This document shows, piece by piece, positions 25,501 to 33,114 of a DNA stretch of 64,000 nt. Source of the stretch: an uncultured Myxococcales bacterium. GTDB lineage: Bacteria; Myxococcota_A; Polyangia; Polyangiales; Polyangiaceae. Position numbers and translations under genes: made by a program. Under the pieces are notes generated by a model, which ran no database searches, was not told the DNA's origin, and saw only the letters and a program-made list of their open reading frames with translations. The stretch is taken from assembly GCA_937902985.1 (NCBI GenBank), contig CALFNG010000205.1:1-64000 (forward strand), read 5' to 3'. The stretch's first letter is position 1, and each line of letters begins with the position of its first letter.

Positions 25501-26860
25501 AGCCGGCGATGTACGTGTACGCCTCTTGACGGAAGTCGGCGCCCGGATCGCCCGTCAGCTTCTCTTGCTCGTCGGTGTACGTGAGCAGGTGAACGAACTC
25601 GTGGGCAGCGGCTTCGTAGCGCTGCTGCTTGAACAGCGTCCAGGCGTACTTGTAGAGCGCGACCCCGAAGAGCGGCGGCTTCTTGTACTTCATCGACTGC
25701 GTGTAGGCGCCGGCCGCGCGGTCGTAGTCCCACACCGCCGACGGCTCGAAGTCGACCACGCCGCCGCGGAGGTCGAGCTGATCGAACTCCCAGTCGCCGA
25801 TGCGCCACCAGATCTCGGCCACGTACTTGGGATCGGCCCCTGCAGGGACCGTGGGCTGGGCGACGATGGCGCAGTCGCTCGGGAACGGATCGTTGAACGA
25901 CGTGTCGTCCCTGGGGCCCTTCTTCAGCGACGCGGGCGTCGGGTACTTCGCGCGCCAACTCTTCCAGTACGTTTCGTCGTGATCTTGCGGCATCGGCATG
26001 ATCGGATCGACGTCGGACCCGGGATTCTTGGGGTCGGCCGGTACGGGATAGGCATAGTGGTTGTGGCAGACAAGCGACCGCCACACCTGCTGCGCTTCGT
26101 CGACGCGACGCGAGTCGTTGAGCGCGTGGCCGAGAAAGTAATAGATCCCCGCGAGCTCGTTGTACTGGGGGAACTCGCGGATGACGCGCCGGTAGAGCCC
26201 GATGGCGGGCTTGAGCGTGATCGCGAAATCGGCGTTGGGATCGTCGTCGGAGCGGGCGCGCTCTTCGTAGAGCGCGGCGAGCCGGTACATCGCGTCGGGT
26301 GTGGCCTCGGGCTGGGCGTCGGGGCCGCTGTAGTGGGCCACGAAGTCTTCGAGACGCTTGATCGCAGTCTCGCGCGCCTTCTTGAGCTCGTCCTTCTCGA
26401 TCCCGATCTCGCGATCGAGGCCGCTCAGAATGGCCTTCTTCTTCTCTTCGTAGTGAAGCGTCACGATCGTCGTGATGGCTTCCTTGTAGTCGCTCGCGCC
26501 ACGCTGATAGACCTCCGACTGCTGGCGCATCGCCTCGAACGCGGCCGCCTGCTCCGGGGTCGGGGGCGGCAACGGCGCCGAACGGGTGTGGAAGGTCGGC
26601 ACCGGCGCGGTGCGCGGAGTCATCGCCGGAGCCGGTGCACCGGCCTCGGCGACGGACGGCGACGCGACCGCCCCCCCGTCGGCGGTGGCCAACGCAGTGA
26701 CCGACGAAGCAGGCGCCGGCGGAGGGGCCCCCGCGTCGGCCGTTCGCGGCGCTGCCGGCACCGCCGGCTTCGTCTGCGCCGAGACGGTCAACGCGACCAC
26801 CAGCGAAGAGGCTGCGACAGCCCCTCCCAACCACCTCGAAGTTCGCCTTGCCATCGTCAT
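22523..26860 (-). CDS. Giant periplasmic TPR protein (AgmK/GltI-like)
   Basis: This 1445-residue protein has a signal peptide (LVVALTVSAQ) and a Pro/Ala-rich linker to about residue 100. A coiled-coil start (KKAILSGLDREIGIEKDEL) leads into a very long series of helical repeats of TPR/Sel1 type spread over most of the chain. Typical repeat pieces are LYRRVIREFPQYNELAGIYY and AIQLYKKFIDNYGSEDIL. M. xanthus AgmK (GltI) is also a giant TPR protein of a similar cluster, though longer. It likely scaffolds the periplasmic complex. The start could be either of two ATGs six bases apart (26860 or 26854). Confidence 0.82.
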   Translation of the reverse strand: MTMARRTSRWLGGAVAASSLVVALTVSAQTKPAVPAAPRTADAGAPPPAPASSVTALATADGGAVASPSVAEAGAPAPAMTPRTAPVPTFHTRSAPLPPPTPEQAAAFEAMRQQSEVYQRGASDYKEAITTIVTLHYEEKKKAILSGLDREIGIEKDELKKARETAIKRLEDFVAHYSGPDAQPEATPDAMYRLAALYEERARSDDDPNADFAITLKPAIGLYRRVIREFPQYNELAGIYYFLGHALNDSRRVDEAQQVWRSLVCHNHYAYPVPADPKNPGSDVDPIMPMPQDHDETYWKSWRAKYPTPASLKKGPRDDTSFNDPFPSDCAIVAQPTVPAGADPKYVAEIWWRIGDWEFDQLDLRGGVVDFEPSAVWDYDRAAGAYTQSMKYKKPPLFGVALYKYAWTLFKQQRYEAAAHEFVHLLTYTDEQEKLTGDPGADFRQEAYTYIAGSLDNSDFIGPAPEEPYIARPDILDTAKSPTEAETKLRIAIDRVQDPRLIPQDKPWTIEIYKGLAIEYRTINQYKNALAMYQLMLDKWPMDPSAPDNQNAIAEVYDLLARQTRIGVERSDYERKVLEARTSLSKYIGDAPWVDANKDNPVALQRAEELVRTGLKGAAVTHTRNGQSALEQADQTGDPREKLRLTTYALQEYKLAAIGWLGYLKQDENAPDAYKSRYFYADALHNEVRLEVALHQFDPKQYPEPTSQEIATAEQAAVDVRDSDEDDQFIDNAGLFVVDLADVDRDLAFQRWQDSGGTQGVEPRKDPKLEGPDGDKKVVVDAFPDVIQRSMSARDEYIQRVPPERDKQNHGADYAFYAADQYYLYGHFDQAEPRFEAIYKERCGKDALGYEAWKRLIVMSNLQKNAERSRQLAEAEKKSSCAKTDLQVAEEKGGGLTDMVLQNAAFEDANRVYEQAKAAPPGRQKDALWRKAGGMYAAALNAAPSHKDAPAAAINSAYCYKQVGEFDTAIQLYKKFIDNYGSEDILNRLQNGGTDPEKQAKVGPNPDEYKERIKYLGMAYDALSTTYYGFFAYQNAAESFGKIATNPRFDDTQRANAAHVGMVLYSNLGDRANMNKMYAIQVDPKVRLPADKRVEADYLRASFDYGQWNPSTGDSGGNGSARTQAIAALTQFHSANKGKPEAARYELEAAYRIAKMDQAVGDPGYRTWFKTAIADWEYFKSYPMATVGAGGKAGKITSSDAPYSDYGGEADYTLADEQVRSDFDYATGHHHYAGNVVDVTKALDKDLGEAEKKWRPLLEHVATEYGSFEWAAAATARIGTLYDSIRTGLDLVAPNYFTPQQDALLKKLQGVADKLNDAGQADKADQVQKSIDDTKDAVRSKWRATKDQYLEVCNQKMIGKYVTAAMIARTYNVKNAAVQNAVSRLAFFTDYLGDDKMKPYVENTPDPAEPSSKLVYVNGEFLQWRSGVVATPPGNGQPSPLPASP

Positions 26861-26879
26861 TCTCGGTCGTGCGCCCCCG

Positions 26880-29258
26880 TCACTTGCTCGGCTGCCCGGG
26901 CTCGACGCCATCGTCTCGGACTTCTTTCAGCTCTTCGTCGAGGAGCTGTTCCTGACGGGCGCGCTCTCCCTGCAGGCTGCGAACCCGACCGAGCTCCTCT
27001 TCGCGGACTTCCCACGCCTGCTCGGTGATGCCGACGTCGGCGCGGAGGACGATCCCCCGCAGGCGGTCGCGTACGATGCCGAAGTTGCGCTGGGCGACGT
27101 GGCCGACGAGATCGCGCGCCTGGTTGTCGTACCCGTCGAGCTGTTGCTGGTAGGTCGCTACGTTGACCTTCTCGCTGTCGATCTTCTGCTGCAAGCTCAC
27201 CGCGCGATCGGACACTTGCGCTTCGATCTGCGAAATGGTGGCGACGAGGCTCGCTTCGTACTGTCTCGCCTGCGCGAGCACGGGGCTCGCCTGCCCTGCG
27301 AACGCCCGGGAGTCGGCGCCCGCCGTGCCCGCGCCCGCGAGCTGCACTTCGCGTTCGAGCGCGTCTCGAAACTGATCGCGCGCCGCCGCGTCGTTCTGAT
27401 AGCGCGCGTCGCCGAGGCCTATCTGCGCGCGGCCCATCTCCACCTGGTGCCGCATTTCGGTCATCGCGTCGCGATCGAGCTTCAAGGCGCGCTCGTTGGC
27501 CACGAGCTCGGCCTGGAACCTCTCGAGGCTCACGGGATCGCGCGCGACGCCCTGCGAAGGCCCATCGTTCAGCACACGGCGCAGCCCGTTGATCGTAGCC
27601 TGCAGCGAGTCGACCTCGGCGGCCCTCGCCGTCAGCGACTGCGACAGCCTGTTCCACTGCGCCACGCCCTGGCGGTCGCGCCGGGCGAAATCGCCGGGCT
27701 CCAGCGGGAGACCCTCGATGGCGATCATGAGCTCGCGGCGCTGCTGGCGCACGGAGCCTATCTCGCCGGAGAGCTCCTGCGGCTCGCTTTCGTCGAGCGC
27801 GTGAGCCAGCGTAAGGCGGGCGCGCGAGACGCGGTTCAGGAGCGCGAGCGCCGTCTGCTCGCCGGCGGCGAGCTCCGGGAACGCGCGCACCCGCGTGGGC
27901 GCGAACATGAGCGCCGTCAGCCTGTCGACCAGCTCGGTCGATTGCCGGAGCAGCGTCTTGCACTCGTTCACGTCGTCGATCACGGCGAACGCGAGCGGGC
28001 CGTCTTCGGCCTCGCGAGCCCAGCGAATGGCGACGGGCGGGAGCTGAGCGTCCTGGTCGAGGAGATCGAGCTGCTGCTGGGCGAGCCGGTCATAGTAGAC
28101 GCTGACGTCCTTGGTCGAGTCGAGAAACGACGCCACCTTCGCTCGAGTCGGTTCGTACTGGGTACGCACGCTGTCGTAGAGCTGCAGGGCGCGGTCGAAC
28201 GAGCCCGAGCGCAAGAGGAGGTCGGCCCGCAGGAGCGTCCCGTCGCCGATGTACTCGCTGTCGGGATCGACGACCGAGAGGACCTCGAGCGATCGTTCGG
28301 CGCGCTCGACGTCGCCAAGCCGCACGTAGACCCACGCGAGCTCGTAGAGCATCGTGTCGAACTCGGGGCTCTCGCGATCGACCTTGGAGTAGGCCTCCGC
28401 GGCCTGCTGGTACTGCTCCATCTCGTAGAACAGGCGGCCCACCGCCATCCACGACAGGTCGATGACGTGCTTGTGCTCGGGCGTGTCGGGCGGCAGGTCG
28501 GTGACCCCGCGAAACGCGACGATCGCCGGCTTGTAGTCGACGCGCGCCGGGGACTTGGACGCCTTGTCGGTGCCGGCGTTGAGCCGTGCGACCTTCATCG
28601 CGACGAGGCCCTGGAAGTAGCGCGCCTGATGCGAGTACTGGCCGCCGTTGCCCACCTGCGAGAACGCGCCGCTCGCGTCGTTCAAGGAGCCCTGACGGTA
28701 GTAAGCCTTACCCTTGGCGTAGAGAAGCGCCGCGTCGACTTGCGAGGGCGGGACCTGGTTGAACTTCTCGAAGATCGAAGCGAGCGCCTCGGGTGGCTCG
28801 TTGAGGCGGAGCGACACGTCCACGAGCCGAGCGAGGGCCTTGCCGAAGTAGGTTGTGTAGCGAGACTCGGCCCCGTGGTCGACGATGAGCCGGTAGTCGC
28901 GCCGCGCGGCCAGGTAGTCTTGCCGCGCGTAATAAGTCTCGCCGCGAAGCCAGAGGGCGTCCGGGTAGCTGACCGTGTTCGGGAACTCTTCGATGATCTC
29001 GCTGAGAACGGTGGAGGCGCGGGTGTAGTCCTTCATCCGGTAGAGCAGCTCGCCCGTGGCGAGCCGCTGCTCGGCCGTCTGCCGCTGGGCCTTCACCTGC
29101 TGAACGGTGACCTGGATATGATCGAGCCCGGCGCCTACAGACGTAAGATCGGCCCGCGCCGAGCTGAGCGCGTCGTCCGAACTGGCTCGTGCCTCCCCGG
29201 AGTGGACGGCCCACGCGAGCGCAAGAGCCCCAATCGCGCCGAGCCGCGTCAGGTTCAC
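26880..29258 (-). CDS. Periplasmic TPR/coiled-coil protein (GltH/PglI-region homologue)
   Basis: The start is a GTG at 29258 that overlaps the upstream stop (GTGA), preceded by GGAGGAAAG, so translation is coupled. The 792-residue product has a signal peptide (about 1-25) and TPR repeats over about 50-400 (GELLYRMKDYTRASTVLSEI, WVYVRLGDVERAERSLEVL). A long helical C-terminal half rich in Gln/Arg/Glu follows (RQYEASLVATISQIEAQ) and is probably coiled coil. Nothing catalytic is visible. It is the second gene of the seven-gene Glt-like run and may tie peptidoglycan or outer-membrane parts together. The exact orthologue is not assigned. Confidence 0.8.
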   Translation of the reverse strand: MNLTRLGAIGALALAWAVHSGEARASSDDALSSARADLTSVGAGLDHIQVTVQQVKAQRQTAEQRLATGELLYRMKDYTRASTVLSEIIEEFPNTVSYPDALWLRGETYYARQDYLAARRDYRLIVDHGAESRYTTYFGKALARLVDVSLRLNEPPEALASIFEKFNQVPPSQVDAALLYAKGKAYYRQGSLNDASGAFSQVGNGGQYSHQARYFQGLVAMKVARLNAGTDKASKSPARVDYKPAIVAFRGVTDLPPDTPEHKHVIDLSWMAVGRLFYEMEQYQQAAEAYSKVDRESPEFDTMLYELAWVYVRLGDVERAERSLEVLSVVDPDSEYIGDGTLLRADLLLRSGSFDRALQLYDSVRTQYEPTRAKVASFLDSTKDVSVYYDRLAQQQLDLLDQDAQLPPVAIRWAREAEDGPLAFAVIDDVNECKTLLRQSTELVDRLTALMFAPTRVRAFPELAAGEQTALALLNRVSRARLTLAHALDESEPQELSGEIGSVRQQRRELMIAIEGLPLEPGDFARRDRQGVAQWNRLSQSLTARAAEVDSLQATINGLRRVLNDGPSQGVARDPVSLERFQAELVANERALKLDRDAMTEMRHQVEMGRAQIGLGDARYQNDAAARDQFRDALEREVQLAGAGTAGADSRAFAGQASPVLAQARQYEASLVATISQIEAQVSDRAVSLQQKIDSEKVNVATYQQQLDGYDNQARDLVGHVAQRNFGIVRDRLRGIVLRADVGITEQAWEVREEELGRVRSLQGERARQEQLLDEELKEVRDDGVEPGQPSK

Positions 29259-30124
29259 TTCTTTCCTCCCCCGATCGACAGCGTGCCCGTGGCCGAGGCT
29301 CCGCCCGCAGGAAGCGTGGCGGCCGACGCCGGCTGCGTTGCCGGCACGGGCGCCGTGGCCGCGACGGCGCTGAGCGGCTGAAAGCGCTCGTGCCACTGGA
29401 TGTCGGGACGCTGCTCGAGCGGCGTCGTCGCCCCGCCCTTTTCGTACGCCGTTGCCGTCACCGTGAGAGCCTTGCCCTCGACCGCTGTGAAGGCATGGCT
29501 CGACTTGACCTCGAACTTGATGCCCTTCATGTACGAAAAGACGCCATAACCATTGCCCTGGAAGGTGAGCGCCACCTGAATGGTGTGGTCGCCCGGCGGC
29601 ATCGTGCCCGTGTAGATCGGGATGCTCTTCTGGTCTGCGAGGGCCCCGGTCTCGTCTTGCCGGTTGTACTGAACCTGGCCGTCGATCACGATGAGCGCTC
29701 GCGTCAACTCGAACGCGTTCGACATCTCGTTCTCGAAGTCGACCTCCGCTCGGGAGCCCGCCGTTCCGCCGCCGATGATCGTATCGCTGAGGAGCGCCAG
29801 ACGCGTGTGGCTGCGGCGTATCTGGTCCTTCAACTCGTCGACTCGCTGCTCGAGATCGCGGAGCCGAACCGAGTAGGTGGCGCCGTTCATCGCCGTGTCC
29901 GGCGGCTTCGAGGTCATGTCGACGCTCACGGCCGGCGGGGGAACCGGACCGGTCACGGCGGCTGAGGCCGCTGTAGGTGTAGCCGACGACGCAGCCGAAG
30001 CGGACGCCGTTGCGGCGACCGCTGCGTGGGTCGTCTTCGGCTTGGCCGTCTGCGCCGACGCGACCCACGAGTATGCAGCCAGAGGGACCGCCAAGGTCAA
30101 AACCATCGTCAGTCGACGTTGCAT
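29255..30124 (-). CDS. Secreted protein with coiled coil, first gene of the Glt-like cluster
   Basis: This 289-residue protein has a signal peptide (LTLAVPLAAYSWVASAQ), an Ala/Thr/Ser-rich stretch, then a short coiled coil (RLRDLEQRVDELKDQIRRS, about 90-110). A beta-rich domain follows (about 130-225; ALIVIDGQVQYN, GDHTIQVALTFQGNGYGVF), then an Ala/Pro tail. Pro/Ala-rich proteins of this sort are sometimes mis-annotated as dihydrolipoamide acetyltransferase; no lipoyl or catalytic domain is visible. I start at ATG 30124; a TTG at 30151 is also in frame. Its 3' end overlaps the next gene by 4 bases. It diverges from the ECF sigma gene. Confidence 0.77.
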   Translation of the reverse strand: MQRRLTMVLTLAVPLAAYSWVASAQTAKPKTTHAAVAATASASAASSATPTAASAAVTGPVPPPAVSVDMTSKPPDTAMNGATYSVRLRDLEQRVDELKDQIRRSHTRLALLSDTIIGGGTAGSRAEVDFENEMSNAFELTRALIVIDGQVQYNRQDETGALADQKSIPIYTGTMPPGDHTIQVALTFQGNGYGVFSYMKGIKFEVKSSHAFTAVEGKALTVTATAYEKGGATTPLEQRPDIQWHERFQPLSAVAATAPVPATQPASAATLPAGGASATGTLSIGGGKK

Positions 30125-30505
30125 GCGAAGTTTCCCCTTCTTTCGAGCCAATTCCCCAAGCGTGCTTCAAGGGGACCTGCGGACCCCGCAACCCAGGCGC
30201 AGCGAGTCTATGTTCGTGTGCGTCTCATTTGCAACTGCGCACGGAGGCTGACGTTTTTCGCTCCTCAAAGGGCCGAGCCGACTGGAAATCGGAGGCCGTA
30301 ATGAGCGAAGATCGAACGGACAGTCTCGCGCGTCAGATCCTCTGGAAGGATTTCCAAGGACGCATGCTCTCTACGCGCGGCAGAATCGACGTGGCCAGGC
30401 TTGGTCGAGAAGCAGGACGCCCGGACCTCGGGCTACGACTAGAACGATTGTGCGGGCGAACGTCAGCTCGAACGTCAGGGCGAATATCAGGGCGAACATT
30501 AGGGA
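30125..30505. promoter_or_regulatory. Divergent intergenic region between Glt-like cluster and ECF sigma gene
   Basis: These 381 bases should contain the promoters of both the seven-gene minus run and the sigma/anti-sigma genes. I could not pick -35/-10 boxes with confidence. A 12-bp tandem array ends two bases before the sigma ATG. An ATG at 30301 has a good GGAGG site, but its frame only shadows the sigma gene, so it is not called. Confidence 0.5.
30456..30503. repeat. 12-bp tandem repeat, 4 copies, immediately before sigma factor start
   Basis: Units are gcgaacgtcagc, tcgaacgtcagg, gcgaatatcagg and gcgaacattagg. The last unit ends two bases before ATG 30506, so the array covers the ribosome-binding region and supplies AGG there. 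A change in copy number would alter the leader without changing the protein. Confidence 0.9.
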
Positions 30506-31135
30506 ATGCGTGTGAACGACGCGGCAGCCTCACGCAGCGAAGCGACCGACGAAGCGCTCATGATCCGGTTTCAGAGCGGCGATCGTTCGGCTTTCGCGTC
30601 GCTCGTCCGGAGGCATCAGGCGCCCCTCTACAACTTCGCCGTGCGGCTGCTCAGGAACCCGCCGGCAGCCGAGGAGGTCGTTCAAGACGCGTTCGTGCGC
30701 GTGGTGATGAACGCCGGAGAGTTCAAGCACGCGGCCAAGTTCTCGACCTGGCTCTACGCAATCACCCGGAACCTGTGCATCGACCAGGTACGGAAGAGGA
30801 AGCTCAGGAACCACCCATCGCTCGACGAGGCGAAGGGCGACGAACGCGGAGAGGGACCGACCTTGGGCGAGCGAACGGCCGACGGCCGGGCCAACGTGGA
30901 GCGCTCGGCCGTATCGGTCGAGATCCGCGAGCGGCTCGTCGCGGCCGTCGACGACCTTCCCGACGAGCAGCGCGAGGTGTTTCTCTTGCGCGAGGTCTCG
31001 AACGTGCCGTTCCGGGAGATCGCCGAGATCGTCGGGGTGCCGGAGAACACGGTAAAGAGCCGCATGCGCTACGCGCTCGAGCGTCTGCAGGCGGCCCTCA
31101 GCGACTTCGAGGAGTACGCGCGCGCTCTGCGCTGA
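30506..31135 (+). CDS. ECF-family RNA polymerase sigma factor
   Basis: This 209-residue protein has only sigma regions 2 and 4. Region 2 spans about 20-95 (LVRRHQAPLYNFAVRLL, DAFVRVVMN, FSTWLYAITRNLCIDQVR). Region 4 spans about 145-205 (LPDEQREVFLLREV, then the helix-turn-helix IVGVPENTVKSRMRYALERL). The linker is Gly/Glu/Arg-rich and somewhat long. It directs RNA polymerase to a stress or envelope regulon that cannot be read from here. The next gene encodes a zinc-binding anti-sigma factor, its probable cognate inhibitor. The start ATG 30506 follows a 12-bp tandem array. Confidence 0.95.
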   Translation: MRVNDAAASRSEATDEALMIRFQSGDRSAFASLVRRHQAPLYNFAVRLLRNPPAAEEVVQDAFVRVVMNAGEFKHAAKFSTWLYAITRNLCIDQVRKRKLRNHPSLDEAKGDERGEGPTLGERTADGRANVERSAVSVEIRERLVAAVDDLPDEQREVFLLREVSNVPFREIAEIVGVPENTVKSRMRYALERLQAALSDFEEYARALR

Positions 31136-31220
31136 CGTAGCGCCAGGACCCATGGCCCCGATCCGCGCCCCAATCCGACACCCGACCGACGAGACCGACG
31201 GAGACGCCAACTAGAGCGAC

Positions 31221-32510
31221 ATGGATTGCGAGAAGTTCGAATCAGCGCTGATGGACGAGCTCTATGGAGAGCTCGACGAACTCACCAGCGCCGCCACGCG
31301 GAGGCACATCGAGGGGTGTGCTCGCTGCGCGGCGCTCATGAGTGGCCTCCGCGCGACGCGGCGGGTGGCGGCGCTGCCTCGTATCGATCCCCCCCCGGAT
31401 CTCGAGCGACGGATCCTTGCGGCGGCGGCCGCAGCGACGCCGAAGGTCGTCCCCTTCCGCGGGCGGATGGCGCGAGCCGTGTCGCTCGCCGGAAACTGGG
31501 CGATGCGCCCTCAGACGGCGATGGCCGCCGTCTTTCTCGTGATGATCGGTACGAGCGTGCTCCTCTTGCGAGGCAAATCGTCGCGAGCGCCGGCGAGCAC
31601 CTACGTGACGGTGACCGAAGAGGGGACGCCTGCCCCGGCGACTCCGCCAGCGACGGGCCTGGCCGCGCCACCCCCTGACCCGGCGGCAGCGCCCGCCGCG
31701 TCGGCGATCGTCGCGGCCCGCTCGCAAGATCGCGTCCCCACCGCGGCCTCGCCGGCGGGAGCAGCCGGAGGCGCGGGAGCCACCGGGGCGACGGGAGCGA
31801 CGGGAGCGACGGGAGCGACGGGAGCGACGGGAGCGACGGGAGCGACGGGAGCGACGGGAGCGACGGGAGCGACGGGACAGTGGGCGCAACCGCCGTCCGA
31901 GGCGCTCGACGACTCGCGCGTCGCCGATGGCTCTCGTGGGCGCGCGCCAGCCAAGCCGAGCGTCGCGAAGGCCGACGATGCTCCTGGGGCCGTTGCCCTG
32001 AACGCCGCTCCTCGACGCGCCATTCGCGAGAGCGCCGATCTCCCCTCCCCCGCGCCCCCGGCGCAAGCGGCGCCGGCATCCGGCGTCGGGTTCGCCGTCG
32101 CGCCGGCAAGCGAGGCCGAGAAGGCGGCCGAGCCCGCCGACCCGGCCGACGAGCTCTGGGCCGCGCGCGCTGCGAGAGACGCGGCTGCGCGCCAGGGTCG
32201 TCCGTGTCCGTCGGGACCCCGCTTCGACGACGTCGCGAGTCGATCTCCCGGCTCGCCGACGGGATGGGACGCGCTGTACGAAGGAGCGCTCTGCTACGAG
32301 AGCGCCGGGGACTACGGGAGCGCGCGGACGCGACTCGGCACCTTGCTCGGAGTTCCGTCGCACCGCGATCGGGCGCGGTACACGCTCGATCGAATCAACA
32401 AGGAACAGCGCGGCGGGTCGGCTTCCGCGGCTCGAGCGGGTCCGAAAACGGCGCCTGCCGCGACCCCTCCCGCCGCAGCGGCGCCTGCCGCCACCAACTC
32501 GGCCCACTGA
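31221..32510 (+). CDS. Membrane anti-sigma factor with zinc-finger (HC2) and collagen-like linker
   Basis: The N-terminus carries the ZAS/HC2 motif H29-xxx-C33-xx-C36 (HIEGCARC) of anti-sigma factors. One membrane helix lies at about 99-116 (TAMAAVFLVMIGTSVLLL). The periplasmic part is Ala/Pro-rich and includes eleven perfect Gly-Ala-Thr triplets (residues 186-218), encoded by a 9-bp repeat. A C-terminal helical block (ALYEGALCYESAGDYGSARTRL, about 355-395) looks like a short TPR unit. It should hold the ECF sigma upstream until an envelope signal releases it. It is much longer (429 residues) than a simple anti-sigma factor. Confidence 0.9.
   Translation: MDCEKFESALMDELYGELDELTSAATRRHIEGCARCAALMSGLRATRRVAALPRIDPPPDLERRILAAAAAATPKVVPFRGRMARAVSLAGNWAMRPQTAMAAVFLVMIGTSVLLLRGKSSRAPASTYVTVTEEGTPAPATPPATGLAAPPPDPAAAPAASAIVAARSQDRVPTAASPAGAAGGAGATGATGATGATGATGATGATGATGATGATGATGQWAQPPSEALDDSRVADGSRGRAPAKPSVAKADDAPGAVALNAAPRRAIRESADLPSPAPPAQAAPASGVGFAVAPASEAEKAAEPADPADELWAARAARDAAARQGRPCPSGPRFDDVASRSPGSPTGWDALYEGALCYESAGDYGSARTRLGTLLGVPSHRDRARYTLDRINKEQRGGSASAARAGPKTAPAATPPAAAAPAATNSAH
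31776..31874 (+). repeat. 9-bp coding tandem repeat (GGAGCGACG)11 inside the anti-sigma gene
   Basis: Eleven in-frame 9-bp units encode Gly-Ala-Thr. The first two differ slightly (ggagccacc, ggggcgacg); the other nine are identical, which points to recent expansion by slippage. Copy-number change keeps the frame and would only lengthen or shorten the periplasmic linker. Confidence 0.97.
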
Positions 32511-32523
32511 GCGCGCGGTCCCG

Positions 32524-33114
32524 ATGACGTCGACGACGGAATCCGCAGCGTGGGTCGACGCCTGGTGCGCGATCGATGCAGCCACGGCGGTTCTCGGCGC
32601 CGACCGCGAGGTCATCGCGGCATCGCGATCGGTGCGTTCGCTGATCGTCGACTTCGCCCGCGCCGGCGGATCCGACGAAGAGATCTACGACGCCTGCGCG
32701 GCGCTCGGCCGCCTGATCGCCGAGCACCACGGATCAGGGACCCTCGCGTCGTCGACGATCGACAATGCTGCCGCGGTGCTCACCGGTTGCAACGCCTCGT
32801 GGGTCCCCTTCGGGAGGGCGGCCGTCGTCGAGGCGTTCACGTCCTCACTCGTCGAGGAAGCGCGGCAAGACGGGTATCGAAGCTGGGAGTTTCCGGCCTG
32901 CGTCGTCCCCTTGCCCGATGGCTGCATCGCGATTGCCGCGGGCCACCCGTCGACCGAGGCTGAAGATCTGGCCGCCTGGGCCGCGCGCATCGCGCAAGCC
33001 GCCGCGCTCAAGGGCGTTCGCCGGGCGTTCGTCGCCGGGCCGGACGGCTCGCGCCGGACCGTGGAGGAAGCGCTCGACGTGGTCGGCGTAGCTTACGAGG
33101 GGTCGCGCACGTAG
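32524..33114 (+). CDS. Hypothetical protein downstream of sigma/anti-sigma pair
   Basis: This 196-residue protein starts 13 bases after the anti-sigma stop and is likely co-transcribed. It appears soluble, alpha/beta and Ala-rich, without signal peptide or membrane segment. Its N-terminal half is helical (AGGSDEEIYDACAALGRLIAEHH) and its C-terminal half ends with TVEEALDVVGVAYEG. I recognise no domain. A role as an extra regulator of the ECF system is possible from position only. Its last 22 bases overlap the convergent PilZ gene. Confidence 0.72.
   Translation: MTSTTESAAWVDAWCAIDAATAVLGADREVIAASRSVRSLIVDFARAGGSDEEIYDACAALGRLIAEHHGSGTLASSTIDNAAAVLTGCNASWVPFGRAAVVEAFTSSLVEEARQDGYRSWEFPACVVPLPDGCIAIAAGHPSTEAEDLAAWAARIAQAAALKGVRRAFVAGPDGSRRTVEEALDVVGVAYEGSRT

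Noticed and set aside
22958-27028. Open frame of 1356 codons on the plus strand across the giant TPR gene
   Set aside because: It is a composition shadow full of Arg, Val, Leu and Asp with no domain; the minus-strand frame has a signal peptide and TPR repeats.
29255-30124. Annotation as dihydrolipoamide acetyltransferase
   Set aside because: The Ala/Pro-rich stretches imitate E2 linkers, but there is a signal peptide and no lipoyl Lys motif or HxxxDG active site.
30301-31140. ATG with a good GGAGG site ahead of the sigma gene, open for 279 codons
   Set aside because: After about 60 residues the frame is just the +1-type shadow of the ECF sigma gene (Arg-rich). A very short leader peptide remains possible but cannot be supported.
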